Below, in pieces: positions 13,594-24,052 of a stretch of DNA of 64,000 nt. The notes under the pieces were generated by a model. That model worked only from the letters and a program-made list of their open reading frames with translations, had not been told where the DNA came from and made no database searches. A program made the position numbers and the translations under genes. Source of the DNA: Tetraselmis striata (taxonomy: Eukaryota; Chlorophyta; Chlorodendrophyceae; Chlorodendrales; Chlorodendraceae); the NCBI GenBank assembly GCA_006384855.1, contig VCJN01000291.1, forward strand, positions 18,593-82,592. Direction: 5' to 3'. Numbering within the stretch: the first letter of the stretch is position 1; the number at the start of each line of letters is the position of its first letter.

Positions 13594-13870
13594 GCTAGAT
13601 GCAACATTCAAGAAATCCATACAAAAATCCAGAAGGAAATCCAGCTATGGGCCACCAGAGCGCCATGGCAGCCACCGACTAGGCATCGCCACCCGCCACC
13701 CGCCGCTCCACGTACCAGGGACGCTCTCCCCAGCACACAATCTCGGGCCACTCGAAAGCGGCACTAGGCCGAATGTGAGGTGGAGGCGCCGACAAGAAAG
13801 GGGCTTCGAAGAGGTCTCGCAACAAGGAGCGGAAGTGGGGGGTTTAACCCATAACGGGGCGCCATGGGCG
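13594..13870. repeat. Direct repeat outside the recombinase element (left copy)
   Basis: It closely matches 17254-17535, starting with GCAACATTCAAGAAATCCA and running into the 229-bp repeat family (GGCACTAGGCCGAATGT). The recombinase element and its 186-bp repeats lie between the two copies. Confidence 0.75.
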
Positions 13871-14199
13871 GGTAACCGATGCGGAACGGTTCAATCCATA
13901 CTGTTCTAAACTAGTTTGTGGGGTTTCCTCCCTTTCCCTAGCCGCTTGTCGGCTACAAGTGCTGCTCAGTGGTACGGGAACTAGGCACCTGTCGTTGCGC
14001 CCTTTTTGGGTGCAGCACGAGTAGACATAAAAGCAGCCATAACAGCTGAGCCTGCCATCTTCCATTTTTTGTTGGGTTACACGCAGCGATGTTAAAACTG
14101 TCTCGTAACCTGTTACGAGCAAGGTCACCCCAGGTTGTTCAAGACCACGCCCGCATCACCACCCGTGTGTGAAATTCTCACGTACGTCCGTGCGTTACC

Positions 14200-14436
14200 A
14201 TGTCAGATGGAGCCAAACTCGTCGTTGAGCCGACGCTCGAATCGCTACACGCAGACGTGAAGGCCCAGTCTACATTGCTGCGCGAGCTTGCAACAACGTT
14301 GGCTCAATTGACGGCTCCTGACCGTGTTGTTGATGGAAACGGGGCACATGGCTCCGGTTCTGGGCAGCGCATCGCGGGACAGCCGACATGCAGCGGGGGA
14401 GCCGCAGAGCGCCCCGACTTGCTAGAGCTAGCCTAG
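14200..14436 (+). CDS. Small ORF 1 of the recombinase element
   Basis: A 78-residue ORF starting ATG (MSDGAKLVVEPTLESLHADV). Its N-terminal half is predicted helical or coiled-coil and it ends with a Gly/Ser-rich segment. It lies just inside the left direct repeat, where these elements often place a gag-like reading frame. No family is recognised. It may be the N-terminal part of the protein continued at 14465, with the reading frame broken between them. Confidence 0.45.
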   Translation: MSDGAKLVVEPTLESLHADVKAQSTLLRELATTLAQLTAPDRVVDGNGAHGSGSGQRIAGQPTCSGGAAERPDLLELA

Positions 14437-14464
14437 AGCGGCCATGTCAGAGCAAAATCCGTGA

Positions 14465-14926
14465 GTGACGAGGAGGACTACCTCGCGGTGCCAGAGCTAC
14501 ATACCGAAACGAGCACAGTCTGGTTACGAGGCCGTTCGACCGGTCAGCCGAGTGCCTAGACTCTTCCCCTTGAGCATCGACCTAACGAACGAGTACCTCA
14601 AGCAGGACGACCAGCGTCTGCCGGCCCAGGAGGAGTATTTATGGATGTCGTGTTTCGGCGCCCACATGACCGCACTTTTCGTAGCTCTCGACAAGCTGCT
14701 ACCCTACGTCCCTGCTGCAAATCAAGACTTCACCCCCTACCTCGCACGTGCTCGGAATCACGCCGAAGCCATCGACAAGGCGTTTCGCTTTCGTTTGGCC
14801 TTCTTACGGAGGCTTAATGAGATCAAGCGTGTGCACGGTGATCAAGGTGTTCTGTACGTGCTGCGAGCCAAGCATTTTCAGCCTGCTTCCGAGCATCTAG
14901 GTTCCGCGAATTTTGGGACCTCATGA
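14465..14926 (+). CDS. Gag-like ORF 2 of the recombinase element
   Basis: The credible coding part starts near 14550 (LFPLSIDLTNEYLKQDDQRL), is helix-rich and ends at 14926. Downstream in another frame is an RGRGRGR tail near 15005-15050, such as a nucleic-acid-binding Gag C-terminus would have, so the ORF is probably frame-broken at its 3' end. No conserved domain is recognised. The role is inferred from position ahead of the recombinase. Confidence 0.4.
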   Translation: MTRRTTSRCQSYIPKRAQSGYEAVRPVSRVPRLFPLSIDLTNEYLKQDDQRLPAQEEYLWMSCFGAHMTALFVALDKLLPYVPAANQDFTPYLARARNHAEAIDKAFRFRLAFLRRLNEIKRVHGDQGVLYVLRAKHFQPASEHLGSANFGTS

Positions 14927-15313
14927 GGGACTACGAGCATCTTTGATGTGACAGTTGTCAGCACCGCCAAAGCAACCGCTACTGCTCGAGTAGCGGCCGC
15001 GGCTGTAGGGCGCGGGCGTGGACGTGGGCGTAAGCACGAGTGACGGTGTGTGGAGCTGTTGGCGCTTTGCGAGGCCACCTTTCGGTGACCGCCGCAAGGC
15101 GAACCCTAGCAGCTCAACGGCGGGATGAGCGCCGTGTGTCAGGGCCAGACCCCCCCCCCCCCCCCCCCCCGACCTTACATACTTCATTTAGACCTTCCTC
15201 GGTGCTTCTTACAGCTACATCCGAGTGCGGCTCAACTATCCGCCCACATGCGCATGGCGGCTCAATAAGCCGCCTCCCGTACCATCTCACCGCTGCGTCA
15301 GTCGGTTGTCACA

Positions 15314-16845
15314 TTGCGTGTTACAACTTGTTCGCAACGGTCAAGTTTCGCGCGTGTACGTTACGTGCGTGACAGGTGCTGCGAGAGCGAAGGGCGCGCG
15401 GGGCGGCCCTCCTACCTGAACCTAGCCCGGCAAACCCGTACTGGTGTTGTTCCAAACCCGTCCAGCAGCAACTACCGGCCAACCGCCGAAAACCTAACCG
15501 CTGCTGCCGAGTACTTTGCAAACAGTGACCGCCCCTCTGTTACTCTGTCGGCCAAGCGCCCCACTTACGTAATTGACGAGCCCGAAGCTGTTGCCCCTTG
15601 GGCTGCTTCACTCCGGTCTCGGCTACAAGACGCGTTCGGCTCAGACGAGTTGGGACAGCGGTCTCTCGATATACTCTCTAGCTCCCTCACCGCTCAGGCA
15701 CTCAAGAACTACGCCGGCAGACGCTCCCAGTTCGCGGAGTTCTGCCACGACTCCAAGAACATCAGCCCGCTGGAGGCGACCACTGCTACTGTCATCCGGT
15801 ACGTTGTTTGGGTTGGCGAGCGCGGGCATATTGGGGCTAAGAAGTTGCACCCCTACATGTCTGCAATCAACACGTTCTTCGAGCACAACCTCGACCCGAT
15901 CGCCAAGGACAGCCTGCACCTTACCGCAGCTCGTCGTGGGGTAATGCTACGGCAGCGCCGGCTGGAGGCTGCCCCTTTGCGAGTCCCTGTGCCTGCTGAT
16001 GTCGCTTCCAGCTTCGTCGAGCGGGCAGAGTTGATTGTGTATGCTCCCACCCCCGAGCGAGTACCAGTACAGCTTTCGAGCCCTCGTGGCCTCGGTTGTC
16101 AACTTCATGTTCTTTGTCATGGGACTTACTGGCGTGTCCTGCCGAGTGCGGGATGTGCATGTCGACGATTACAACATTACCCTGCAGGTGTAGTACCGCG
16201 AGAAAGGCCGCGCTGGTCGACGGGTCCCGACGACCTGCGCGTATTTCTCCTTCCAGTATCGGAGCACCCCCGCGTTGCACGTCTCCTTCACCACTTCATC
16301 GACCACGTACAATCTGCCCCCCCTGGTTCATGTTGCCTTGCTTGGCCGAGACAAATTTCGGGCGGTCACCCCAAGCGAGCAGTCCAAGTCGTGGACCGCC
16401 GCTACAATGTCGGACTAACTCTCTACAGCCGTTCGTCTTGTCGGTGCTGCCCCTCCCGCCGGCACTTCCTGGAGCTCACACAACCTTCGCAAAGGAGCAG
16501 CGTCCGCCGCTAACGCCATCGGAACTCCACTGTCCCACATCTACCAAGGTGGCTGGGGCACTAACTCCGACGTCGTTCTGGACTACATCGACCCCAACGC
16601 CCTTCCTTCGCCTGGCGCGTGGTTCTTCTTCGGTCACATCGCACCCCTCCGCCATTTCCAAGTCCAACAGGACTCCGCTGCGGTGGCCTTCTCGGTGCCC
16701 CCTCGGGCGGACGCTCGCATCACGCGCCTGCATGCGCACCTCGCACGCGAACCGCAGCAACTGGTTAGGGTGGTAAAGGGCAGCATCCACAAGGAGACAC
16801 TACCCCTTCTCCGTCAATCCACCGCTCTCTCCGTTCGCTCATGAC
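15314..16845 (+). pseudogene. Tyrosine recombinase (phage-integrase superfamily), frame-disrupted
   Basis: Up to about 16055 the frame encodes an N-terminal SAM-like core-binding domain (LTAQALKNYAGRRSQFAEFC, then HPYMSAINTFFEHN). The frame then changes: YQYSFRALVASVVNFMFF continues in a second frame from about 16058. The catalytic C-terminus is in a further frame near 16420-16640 with the H-x-x-R box SSHNLRKGAA, a GGW box and a DYID candidate for the nucleophilic Tyr. Tyrosine recombinases cut and rejoin DNA to integrate circular intermediates. At least two frame changes mean this copy is probably inactive, or the assembly has indels. Confidence 0.75.
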
Positions 16846-17057
16846 TGGCAAAACCACACTCAACTTTGAAATGTTCTAAACTAGTTTACGGGGTTTCCTC
16901 CCTTTCCCTAACCGCTTTTCGGCTACAAGTGCTGCTAACTGGTACGGGTACTAGGCACCTGTCGTTGCGCCCTTTTTTGGGTGCAGCACGAGTAGACATA
17001 AAGCAGCCATAACAGCTGAGCCTGCCATCTCCCAGTTTTCGCTGCGTTAAACGCAGC

Positions 17058-17253
17058 CCCCCCCCCCCCCCCCCTTGACTCCGTTTTCCCTCCACGCTTT
17101 CTCCATGCTTTCACGCTTAACCTTCCTGCCAGTTTCGGCTCATGTCCGTGTAAACCTAGCCTGCGCGACCTTGTTGGCAAAACCAGACTCTAGTGTGAAA
17201 CAGGTTTATTAACATTTAGGCAGCTTCCTGTTTTGATGATTACATGAGCTAGG
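17058..17253. other. C run and unassigned flank of the recombinase element
   Basis: The 17058-17074 C run abuts the right direct repeat. The remainder up to the second copy of the outer repeat shows no ORF. Confidence 0.4.
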
Positions 17254-17535
17254 CGCAACATTCAAGAAATCCACACAGAAATCCAGAAGGAAATCCAGCT
17301 ACGGGCCAACAGAGGCAGGAACCGCCATGGTAGCCTCCGACCAGGCCTCGCCACCAGCCAGCCGCCGCTCCACGCAGTAGGGACGCTCTCCCCAGCACAC
17401 AATCCCGGGCCACTCCAATAGCGGCACTAGGCCGAATGTAATGTGAAGGCGCCGACAGGAAAGGAGCTTCGAAGTTGAGGTCTCGCAGCAAGGAGCGGAA
17501 GTGGGGGGGTCCAACCCAGAACGGGGCGCCACGGG
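17254..17535. repeat. Direct repeat outside the recombinase element (right copy)
   Basis: It matches 13594-13870, beginning GCAACATTCAAGAAATCCA. It continues downstream into the 229-bp tandem array. Its minus strand has a long open frame through the array that I regard as repeat-derived. Confidence 0.75.
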
Positions 17536-18041
17536 CGTGCAACAGACGCAGGCCACCCAACGCCAGATGCGCCGCCAGCTCGGTCGCGTCCTTTTCCGCC
17601 AAACGTAGAACGCCTTCCCCAGCACAACATCCCGGGCCACTCCAATAGCGGCACTAGGCCGAATGTAATGTGGAGGCGCCGACAGGACAGGAAGGGAGAA
17701 AGTTCTCAACGAGTAGGGAATGCAGAGCCGACCGGGCCAGCAACGACGTAAGACGCCGGTGTCCAGCGCGCTTTGTTCCGCCCAGCGCTTGATCCGCCGC
17801 CAGCTCGGTCGCGTCCCCTTCCGCCGAACGTAGAACTCCCTTCCCAGCACATACAACATCCCGGGCCACTCCAATAGCGGCACTAGGCCGAATGTAATGT
17901 GGAGGCGCCGACAGGACAGGAAGGGAGAGGGTGCTCAAAGAACAGCGAACATGGACTTGACCGGACCAGCAACGACGTAAGACGCCGGTGTCCAGCGCAC
18001 GTTGTTCCGCCCAGCGCCAGATCTGCCGCCAGCTCGGTCGC

Positions 18042-18771
18042 TGTTATGTACTCTACACTGCTGTACTTTGTACTGCGGGAGCCGACGAAGGAGCGAAGAA
18101 CTGGCGACTGAGGTGGACGAGAACGAGTACAAGCCAAGCGAAGTACGAGTATGAGCAATGCGAGTGCGAGTACAAGTGAAGGCGAAGTACTGGGATGAGG
18201 ACGACGAGGCGACAGTACGAGCGACTACAAGGCGACTAGTAGTGCAGGACAGTATTACGAGTACCCGCATGGGGTGCGAGTAACCTGTATGTACCTGCGT
18301 ACCAGCAGCGGCGATTGTCGTACGCTATGGTGTCACTTGTTAGAAGATGATGACACCAAGCGTTAGATGGAGCGCTGCCTTAGTTAGGAGTGTCTTAGCA
18401 GTAGGTACTAGAACCTACTGGAACCATCTAGAACGCTATGGCATTTGCTATAGCAATAGTAGTGAAATATTATATCACTGTGCTGCGGACAGACGAAGGT
18501 GCTAGGAACCGTGTCTGTACTTAGTAGTGTATGACTAAAATAGCGACGGGCCGCGGGTTAGGACCGCACACGTCGATTTTAGAATTAGTCTAGTAGTTAC
18601 ACGCAGCACAGGTGGCGGAAATTGGATCGGTACACAGCGCACGGAATGACGGAAACCAGCGACTATAAATAGGCCGGCAAAACCATTGCCGGGCCAGTCA
18701 CCCAGGTTACCGGCATTCCGGTACTGTAAGAATCCCTTTTCCCAAATCTCCGCTCATTATTCCTAGCCGTG
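18042..18771 (+). repeat. 5' LTR (3'-truncated)
   Basis: It matches 20595-21324 with about two substitutions noted by eye. It lacks the last 100 bp present in the 3' LTR. Confidence 0.85.
18663..18673 (+). promoter_or_regulatory. TATA box in 5' LTR
   Basis: GACTATAAATA lies about 100 bp before the end of the shared LTR segment and is repeated in the 3' LTR near 21216. It is the likely U3 promoter. Confidence 0.55.
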
Positions 18772-20594
18772 CGACGAAACACTTGGTTTCGGAGCGGTGA
18801 CCGGAGCACATGGTTCCGGATTCCACAAGAGAAGCGGCATAGCGACGAGAGCGAGAGGCGAGATAGGGACAGAAGAAGACTTCAGATGTCAAGGATCCTA
18901 TGGCGGGGACGCCCACCGAGGATGCGCACCGGCTTTGATAGATGGAGTCAAGTTCGACGTGGCAAGAACGATGTAGCGACGATGAGGAGGATGCGACAAC
19001 ATGCGAGCGAAATTATGAACTATCGAAGGGACGAAGATCGCGAGTACCAAGAAGCAGCCGAACGTTCGATCTGAGATGTGTAACGATGACGCTGCAAGCT
19101 GCGAAGCCATGAGGGCGGAGCAACGTGCGACTCGCGACCCCAGCTACAGTTCCGACGACGCGAGTTGGCGATGGCGCGACATCAACCAGAACCGACCTGT
19201 ATCAGCCGTTATCGGCACAGTAGCGACTACTGGTAACGAGCTGGTATAGCGAACAAGAAGAACCGCAGATTTTTTTTTTCTGCGATGAAGAATGAACCTG
19301 CCACATGAAAATCGAACTCAGAAGACGAAGAAGACAGAACAGCTGTGGTTACCGGTACAACCATGAGGTGCTGGTACGATTAATTTCGTACGCGAGTACA
19401 AAACAGCTGTAGACTCAGATTCGAGGGGAGCGCTGCGAGATTTATGACATGAGCCGTCAGGTGAAAATCCTGGGTGACCACGGCTCAATGTCCGGACGCG
19501 CGCATTTCTCTCGACATGATGCGGTATGGCGGAGGAGACCCTGCTGCCTGCTGCCAAGACAGAAGACTCGACGACGGCCAACGCGACGATGGCGCGATGG
19601 GAGCTGCGGAGAGGCGACCGAGACTCGGCGCGTTACCTGCCTGTACATGCTGTATGCTGTACGGTACCGAACGAAGCGCGTCGTACCACAGTAGGAGATA
19701 CCGAAGCAGCGACTACGAATCTACTACTGTGGAGGCCAAGAGTGCAAAATACAGGAAAAACAGGAGGATATTTGCACGAGTATGTCTACGACTCACTGCA
19801 TCAGAACCAAAAACAGTATCACCGGTATGTATTGTACTGCTGCGATGAGTAACCGACTACGAGTACAAATGGCGAGGAGGTATCCGGTATGGGACGGTTA
19901 TCTACTTGCGGAAGTACTGTAAGGTACTGGCCGATGATTCCCTCTACCAGCCCTGCTACGAGCTTTGACCGAAATCGAGAGAAGAAAAATCCGTGGACTA
20001 CATGAGACTACGGTTCAGCGATGAGCGACTGCGAGCACGAGAGCTGCTACAGGTAGCGACAAATGTCCCACCTACGGTATCGCGAGCAGCGATGACACAC
20101 CATTGACTTTCTGCTTTGCGACAAATATACCGACGCGCTGCGTGCCAATGTCGACACCGCTGAGATGCCAAGTTGCGAGCTTGTTACCTCGACGAACTGC
20201 GACGCAAGAGCCTTTGGTATGAGATCTTTGACCACGACTACGCGAGTGTGCGTTCCGATGGCAACATGAGGGCGATGGCGCACACGGACGAGTCAAAAGG
20301 GACTTGCGACAGTCCGACGCGACGAGGCTGAGCTCGAAGAATGCTGCATTTCTGTGGCTACCCATCGAACGACACCTATCGGTGCCATTGGTGGCGATTT
20401 GCTGCAACTTGCTGCACCACCAGATGATGCTCGACTATGAGGATTTTTTTTTTCCCGAAGGGACTGCCTCAATGACGAGTGTCACCACTGTACATATCTG
20501 TACATGTTCTGGCTACGCGACTCTACAACGACGACCGAGTTCTGCTGAACGTACTGGCGAACAGCGCGGCCGGTGTTCATTAACAGGGTGAGAG

Positions 20595-21424
20595 TGTTAT
20601 GTACTCTACACTGCTGTACTTTGTACTGCGGGAGCCGACGAAGGAGCGAAGAACTGGCGACTGAGGTGGACGAGAACGAGTACAAGCCAAGCGAAGTACG
20701 AGTATGAGCAATGCGAGTGCGAGTACAAGTGAAGGCGAAGTACTGGGACGAGGACGACGAGGCGACAGTACGAGCGACTACAAGGCGACTAGTAGTGCAG
20801 GACAGTATTACGAGTACCCGCATGGGGTGCGAGTAACCTGTATGTACCTGCGTACCAGCAGCGGCGATTGTCGTACGCTATGGTGTCACTTGTTAGAAGA
20901 TGATGACACCAAGCGTTAGATGGAGCGCTGCCTTAGTTAGGAGTGTCTTAGCAGTAGGTACTAGAACCTACTGGAACCATCTAGAACGCTATGGCATTTG
21001 CTATAGCAATAGTAGTGAAATATTATATCACTGTGCTGCGGACAGACGAAGGTGCTAGGAACCGTGTCTGTACTTAGTAGTGTATGACTAAAATAGCGAC
21101 GGGCCGCGGGTTAGGACCGCACACGTCGATTTTAGAATTAGTCTAGTAGTTACACGCAGCACAGGTGGCGGAAATTGGATCGGTACACAGCGCACGGAAT
21201 GACGGAAACCAGCGACTATAAATAGGCCGGCAAAACCATTGCCGGGCCAGTCACCCAGGTTACCGGCATTCCGGTACTGTAAGAATCCCTTTTCCCAAAT
21301 CTCCGCTCATTATTCCTGGCCGTGTGGAATAACGATCCAGCAATGGGCCCTCGACACAGCTCCTGCTTTAGGACTATCTATGGCTAGACGATTATTCGGC
21401 CTAAGTCCTAAGGGGGCTGTAACA
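20595..21424 (+). repeat. 3' LTR (complete, 830 bp)
   Basis: It begins TGTTATG and ends CTGTAACA directly against the GTCGC target copy. It contains the same TATAAATA box as the 5' LTR. Confidence 0.85.
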
Positions 21425-21624
21425 GTCGCGTCCCCTTCCGCCGAACGTAGAACTCCCTTCCCAGCACAACATCCCGGGCCACTCCAATAGCGGCACTAGG
21501 CCGAATGTAATGTGGAGGCGCCGACAGGACAGGAAGGGAGAGGGTGCTCAAAGAACAGCGAACATAGACTTGACCGGACCAGCAACGACGTAAGACGCCG
21601 GTGTCCAGCTCACACTGCTCCTCC

Positions 21625-22589
21625 GCGGCAGTGGCAGCACGGGCGGGGCCAAGGCAACCAAGGCGCCACCCGTGCACGATCCCCGCCCCCATCCCCAGCC
21701 GGGGGTGGAGGCGGAGGAAGGGCCCGCGATTCCGAGGGCCGAGGACAGTCGTCGGGCCCGCCCAGGCGGCGGTGGGTGGGGGAATTCAAAAGCCTGTTTT
21801 GATCTCTTGGTCGCGCTCTGTAGCGGGTGGATTTGTTAAGGATTAAGGATTAAACCTTACTGCCCGTTTTATAATTCACACCAAGTTTAAGGATTAATGC
21901 TTACAGCAGTGACGATGTTCATCTCGATTTATACTGTATGCGACGAATGGGGAGACGTCGTCGGACTGTAGCGTCTCTAGTGCTTTGCCCCCGCCGGCTC
22001 GCGCCCCCCTGCCTGCCGCCCGTAGTAGTACTTTGCCTTCGCCCGAATCTACCCCGTGTAACCAAACCCATCCCTTGCGCGCGCGTCCGCGCGCCATCAT
22101 CAGCAGCAGCGCAGGCAGGCCGCATGAGTCATGCGTCGTCACTACCAGTGAGGATTACCCTGTACCCTCTCGGCGCGTCACCCTGCACCGCCCCGCTCTC
22201 GTCGCCCAGTTGCTCGACGGTTACGCTCACCATCCCCAGACCCGAGGCTAGCCTCACATGCCCCTCATCCCACCTGCTAGGAAAAACTGTAGCTTTCAGG
22301 CACATTCCACTGCAGCGCCGAGCGGACGGGGAGTGTACACCAGGGTTGGTCAGCACCGCAGTGGGCTGCGCTGTCGCCGGGGCGTCATACGCACAGTCGG
22401 GTAGTCCTTACATATGCAGTAAACCGTTGGGGGTTCGAAGGGAGTAGCAAGCCGTGGAGAGGTGAGGGAGTATTCGCCCTCGGGGGAGTCGCGCCGCGTC
22501 CGCCGCGAGGCGGATTGCCGCGCCCCCGGCCAAGCTTCAGCGCACCACAGGAGAAATTCAGTGCTTGGGGCCGCGTGGTGGGATCCAGG
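21625..22589. other. Intergenic region before the sialyltransferase locus
   Basis: GC-rich, with short overlapping ORFs in all frames and no recognisable product. It must contain the promoter of the gene starting at 22590, but I see no convincing TATA box. Confidence 0.4.
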
Positions 22590-23081
22590 ATGTCGGCGGG
22601 ACGGCGGTGGAGTCGGCGCTCGCCGAAGCTGCTGGTTATGTCGGCGATGCTATGGGTGGCAATTTGCGGTGGGCAGTTTAAGAGTGTGTCGGCGCAGCCG
22701 CGCCCTATCCGACACGCCGGCTGGCCGGCACGAGAAGACGACGCGGCTGGCCCCGGCGAGCACAACTTTTCGCAGCTGGGGAATCCCATACCTACAGGTA
22801 GCTACCGCGCCTGGTCCCCCCCCCTCCCCCCGCGCGCCCTGCCCCGCCCAGCTTGGGCGTCCTAGCTTTCGGCTTCCGTCACGTCGAGCCGGGCGGCCGG
22901 TGGCTGGGCAGGTGGGCGGCGGGCGGCATCCCAGCTGGCGGCCGTCCCAGGACAAGGGCAATGCGCACGTGCCACGGGGTGCCACGGAGTTGCTCAGGTT
23001 GTTCGCAGCCCGGAACACCTCTACAACTGCGAAGCGGCGAGTGCAACCGCTGTGCGCGCGCCGCGGGGGTGAGGTGGGGTG

Positions 23082-23127
<46 letters not shown>

Positions 23128-24021
23128 CAGGTTGCGGCGCGGCGGGCGCTGAGAAGGCGACTCGCGGCCATTCGTTTCGCCATCCTCCTCAGGCGGAAGC
23201 GAGGAGTCCGAGCCCCACTCGGACGCAGCTCAGCTTGACGCTTCGGAAGAGGAGCTCCCAGCGCATCACCACCCCGGCGCTGTGCTCGGAGGTGAGCCTG
23301 TGACTGGTGCACCGTGCCGACGTACCCCCTCCCCCTCCTTGGGAAGTGCGGGGCTTTTATGACGCTCGCAATCGATCAATGCATACATTCAGAACGTCAC
23401 ACATCCGGTGACCGACTGATCGCATTACGAGTTGCGACCACGAATTCTCGAATTGGCAACCTGGCTGAGATAGGGCAGACTTGGTCCATTCCAGGTTTTT
23501 AAACGAAAGTCTTCTCATATGACTATCTCCTGCTCTCCATCACCGTTCCCCCAATCAGTTTCGTCCCATTTTATTGGCACCTGCGCAGGGCGATGTATGC
23601 ACAGAATGCCGTCTTAAAGCTGCCGTAGAGGTGCTGTTAGTAAGGGTTTTAATGCTGCCAATCCTGCCCCCGGGGTGAAGAAGAAACACACAGACACACT
23701 GACACACTGACACACAGACACACACACACACACACAGACACACACACACACACAGACACACACACACACACACAAGCACACAAGCACACACATCCCGCCC
23801 AATGCCACCACGCCAGGCGCCGCGCCAACGCGATGCTTTTCCCGCTGCAGACGCGCCAACTGCCGAGGAGTTCACTTTCGCCCCAGAGTTAGAGCAGCTA
23901 TGCAAGAAATCAAAGTTTGACAAGGCGGTGTGGATGCTGCCGCTGAGCTTCACGCCAGACACCGACCCGCGCGACTTCTTGCTCACGCAGGTACGGCGCG
24001 TATGCGCACTGATGGACCCCC

Positions 24022-24052
<31 letters not shown>

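Larger units (their letters stand above)
13902..17057 (+). mobile_element. Tyrosine-recombinase element bounded by 186-bp direct repeats
   Basis: The direct repeats 13902-14087 and 16872-17057 are equal in length and closely similar, both starting TGTTCTAAACTAGTTT and ending in CGCAGC. Between them are two small gag-like ORFs and a tyrosine recombinase. No reverse transcriptase is seen. A non-autonomous DIRS/PAT-like or Crypton-like element fits. Target duplications were not identified, so the exact ends are uncertain. Confidence 0.75.
18042..21424 (+). mobile_element. Non-autonomous LTR retrotransposon with truncated 5' LTR
   Basis: The element begins TGTTA and ends TAACA, and is flanked by the 5-bp target duplication GTCGC (18037-18041 and 21425-21429). 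The LTRs match from 18042 and from 20595 over 730 bp with very few differences. The 3' LTR then continues another 100 bp to the CA end while the 5' LTR does not, so the end of the 5' LTR and the expected primer-binding site look deleted. The 1.8-kb interior has only short ORFs and no reverse transcriptase or integrase. Strand follows the TATA boxes in the LTRs. Near-identical LTRs suggest recent insertion. Confidence 0.88.
17400..21620. repeat. 229-bp tandem repeat array, interrupted by an LTR element
   Basis: The anchor GGGCCACTCCAATAGCGG occurs at 17407, 17634, 17863 and 21476. Spacings are 227 and 229; after removing the LTR element and one target copy (18042-21429 minus overlap) the third spacing is also 229. 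The minus strand is nearly open across units (repeated GREFYVRRKGTRPSWRRI-like peptide). A tandem-repeat coding origin cannot be excluded, but nothing else supports a gene. Confidence 0.85.

Noticed and set aside
18784-18797. TGGTTTCGGAGCGG as a primer-binding site directly after the 5' LTR
   Set aside because: The complete LTR is 830 bp as shown by the TAACA end and target duplication. The 5' LTR is truncated, so this position is not the true LTR border.
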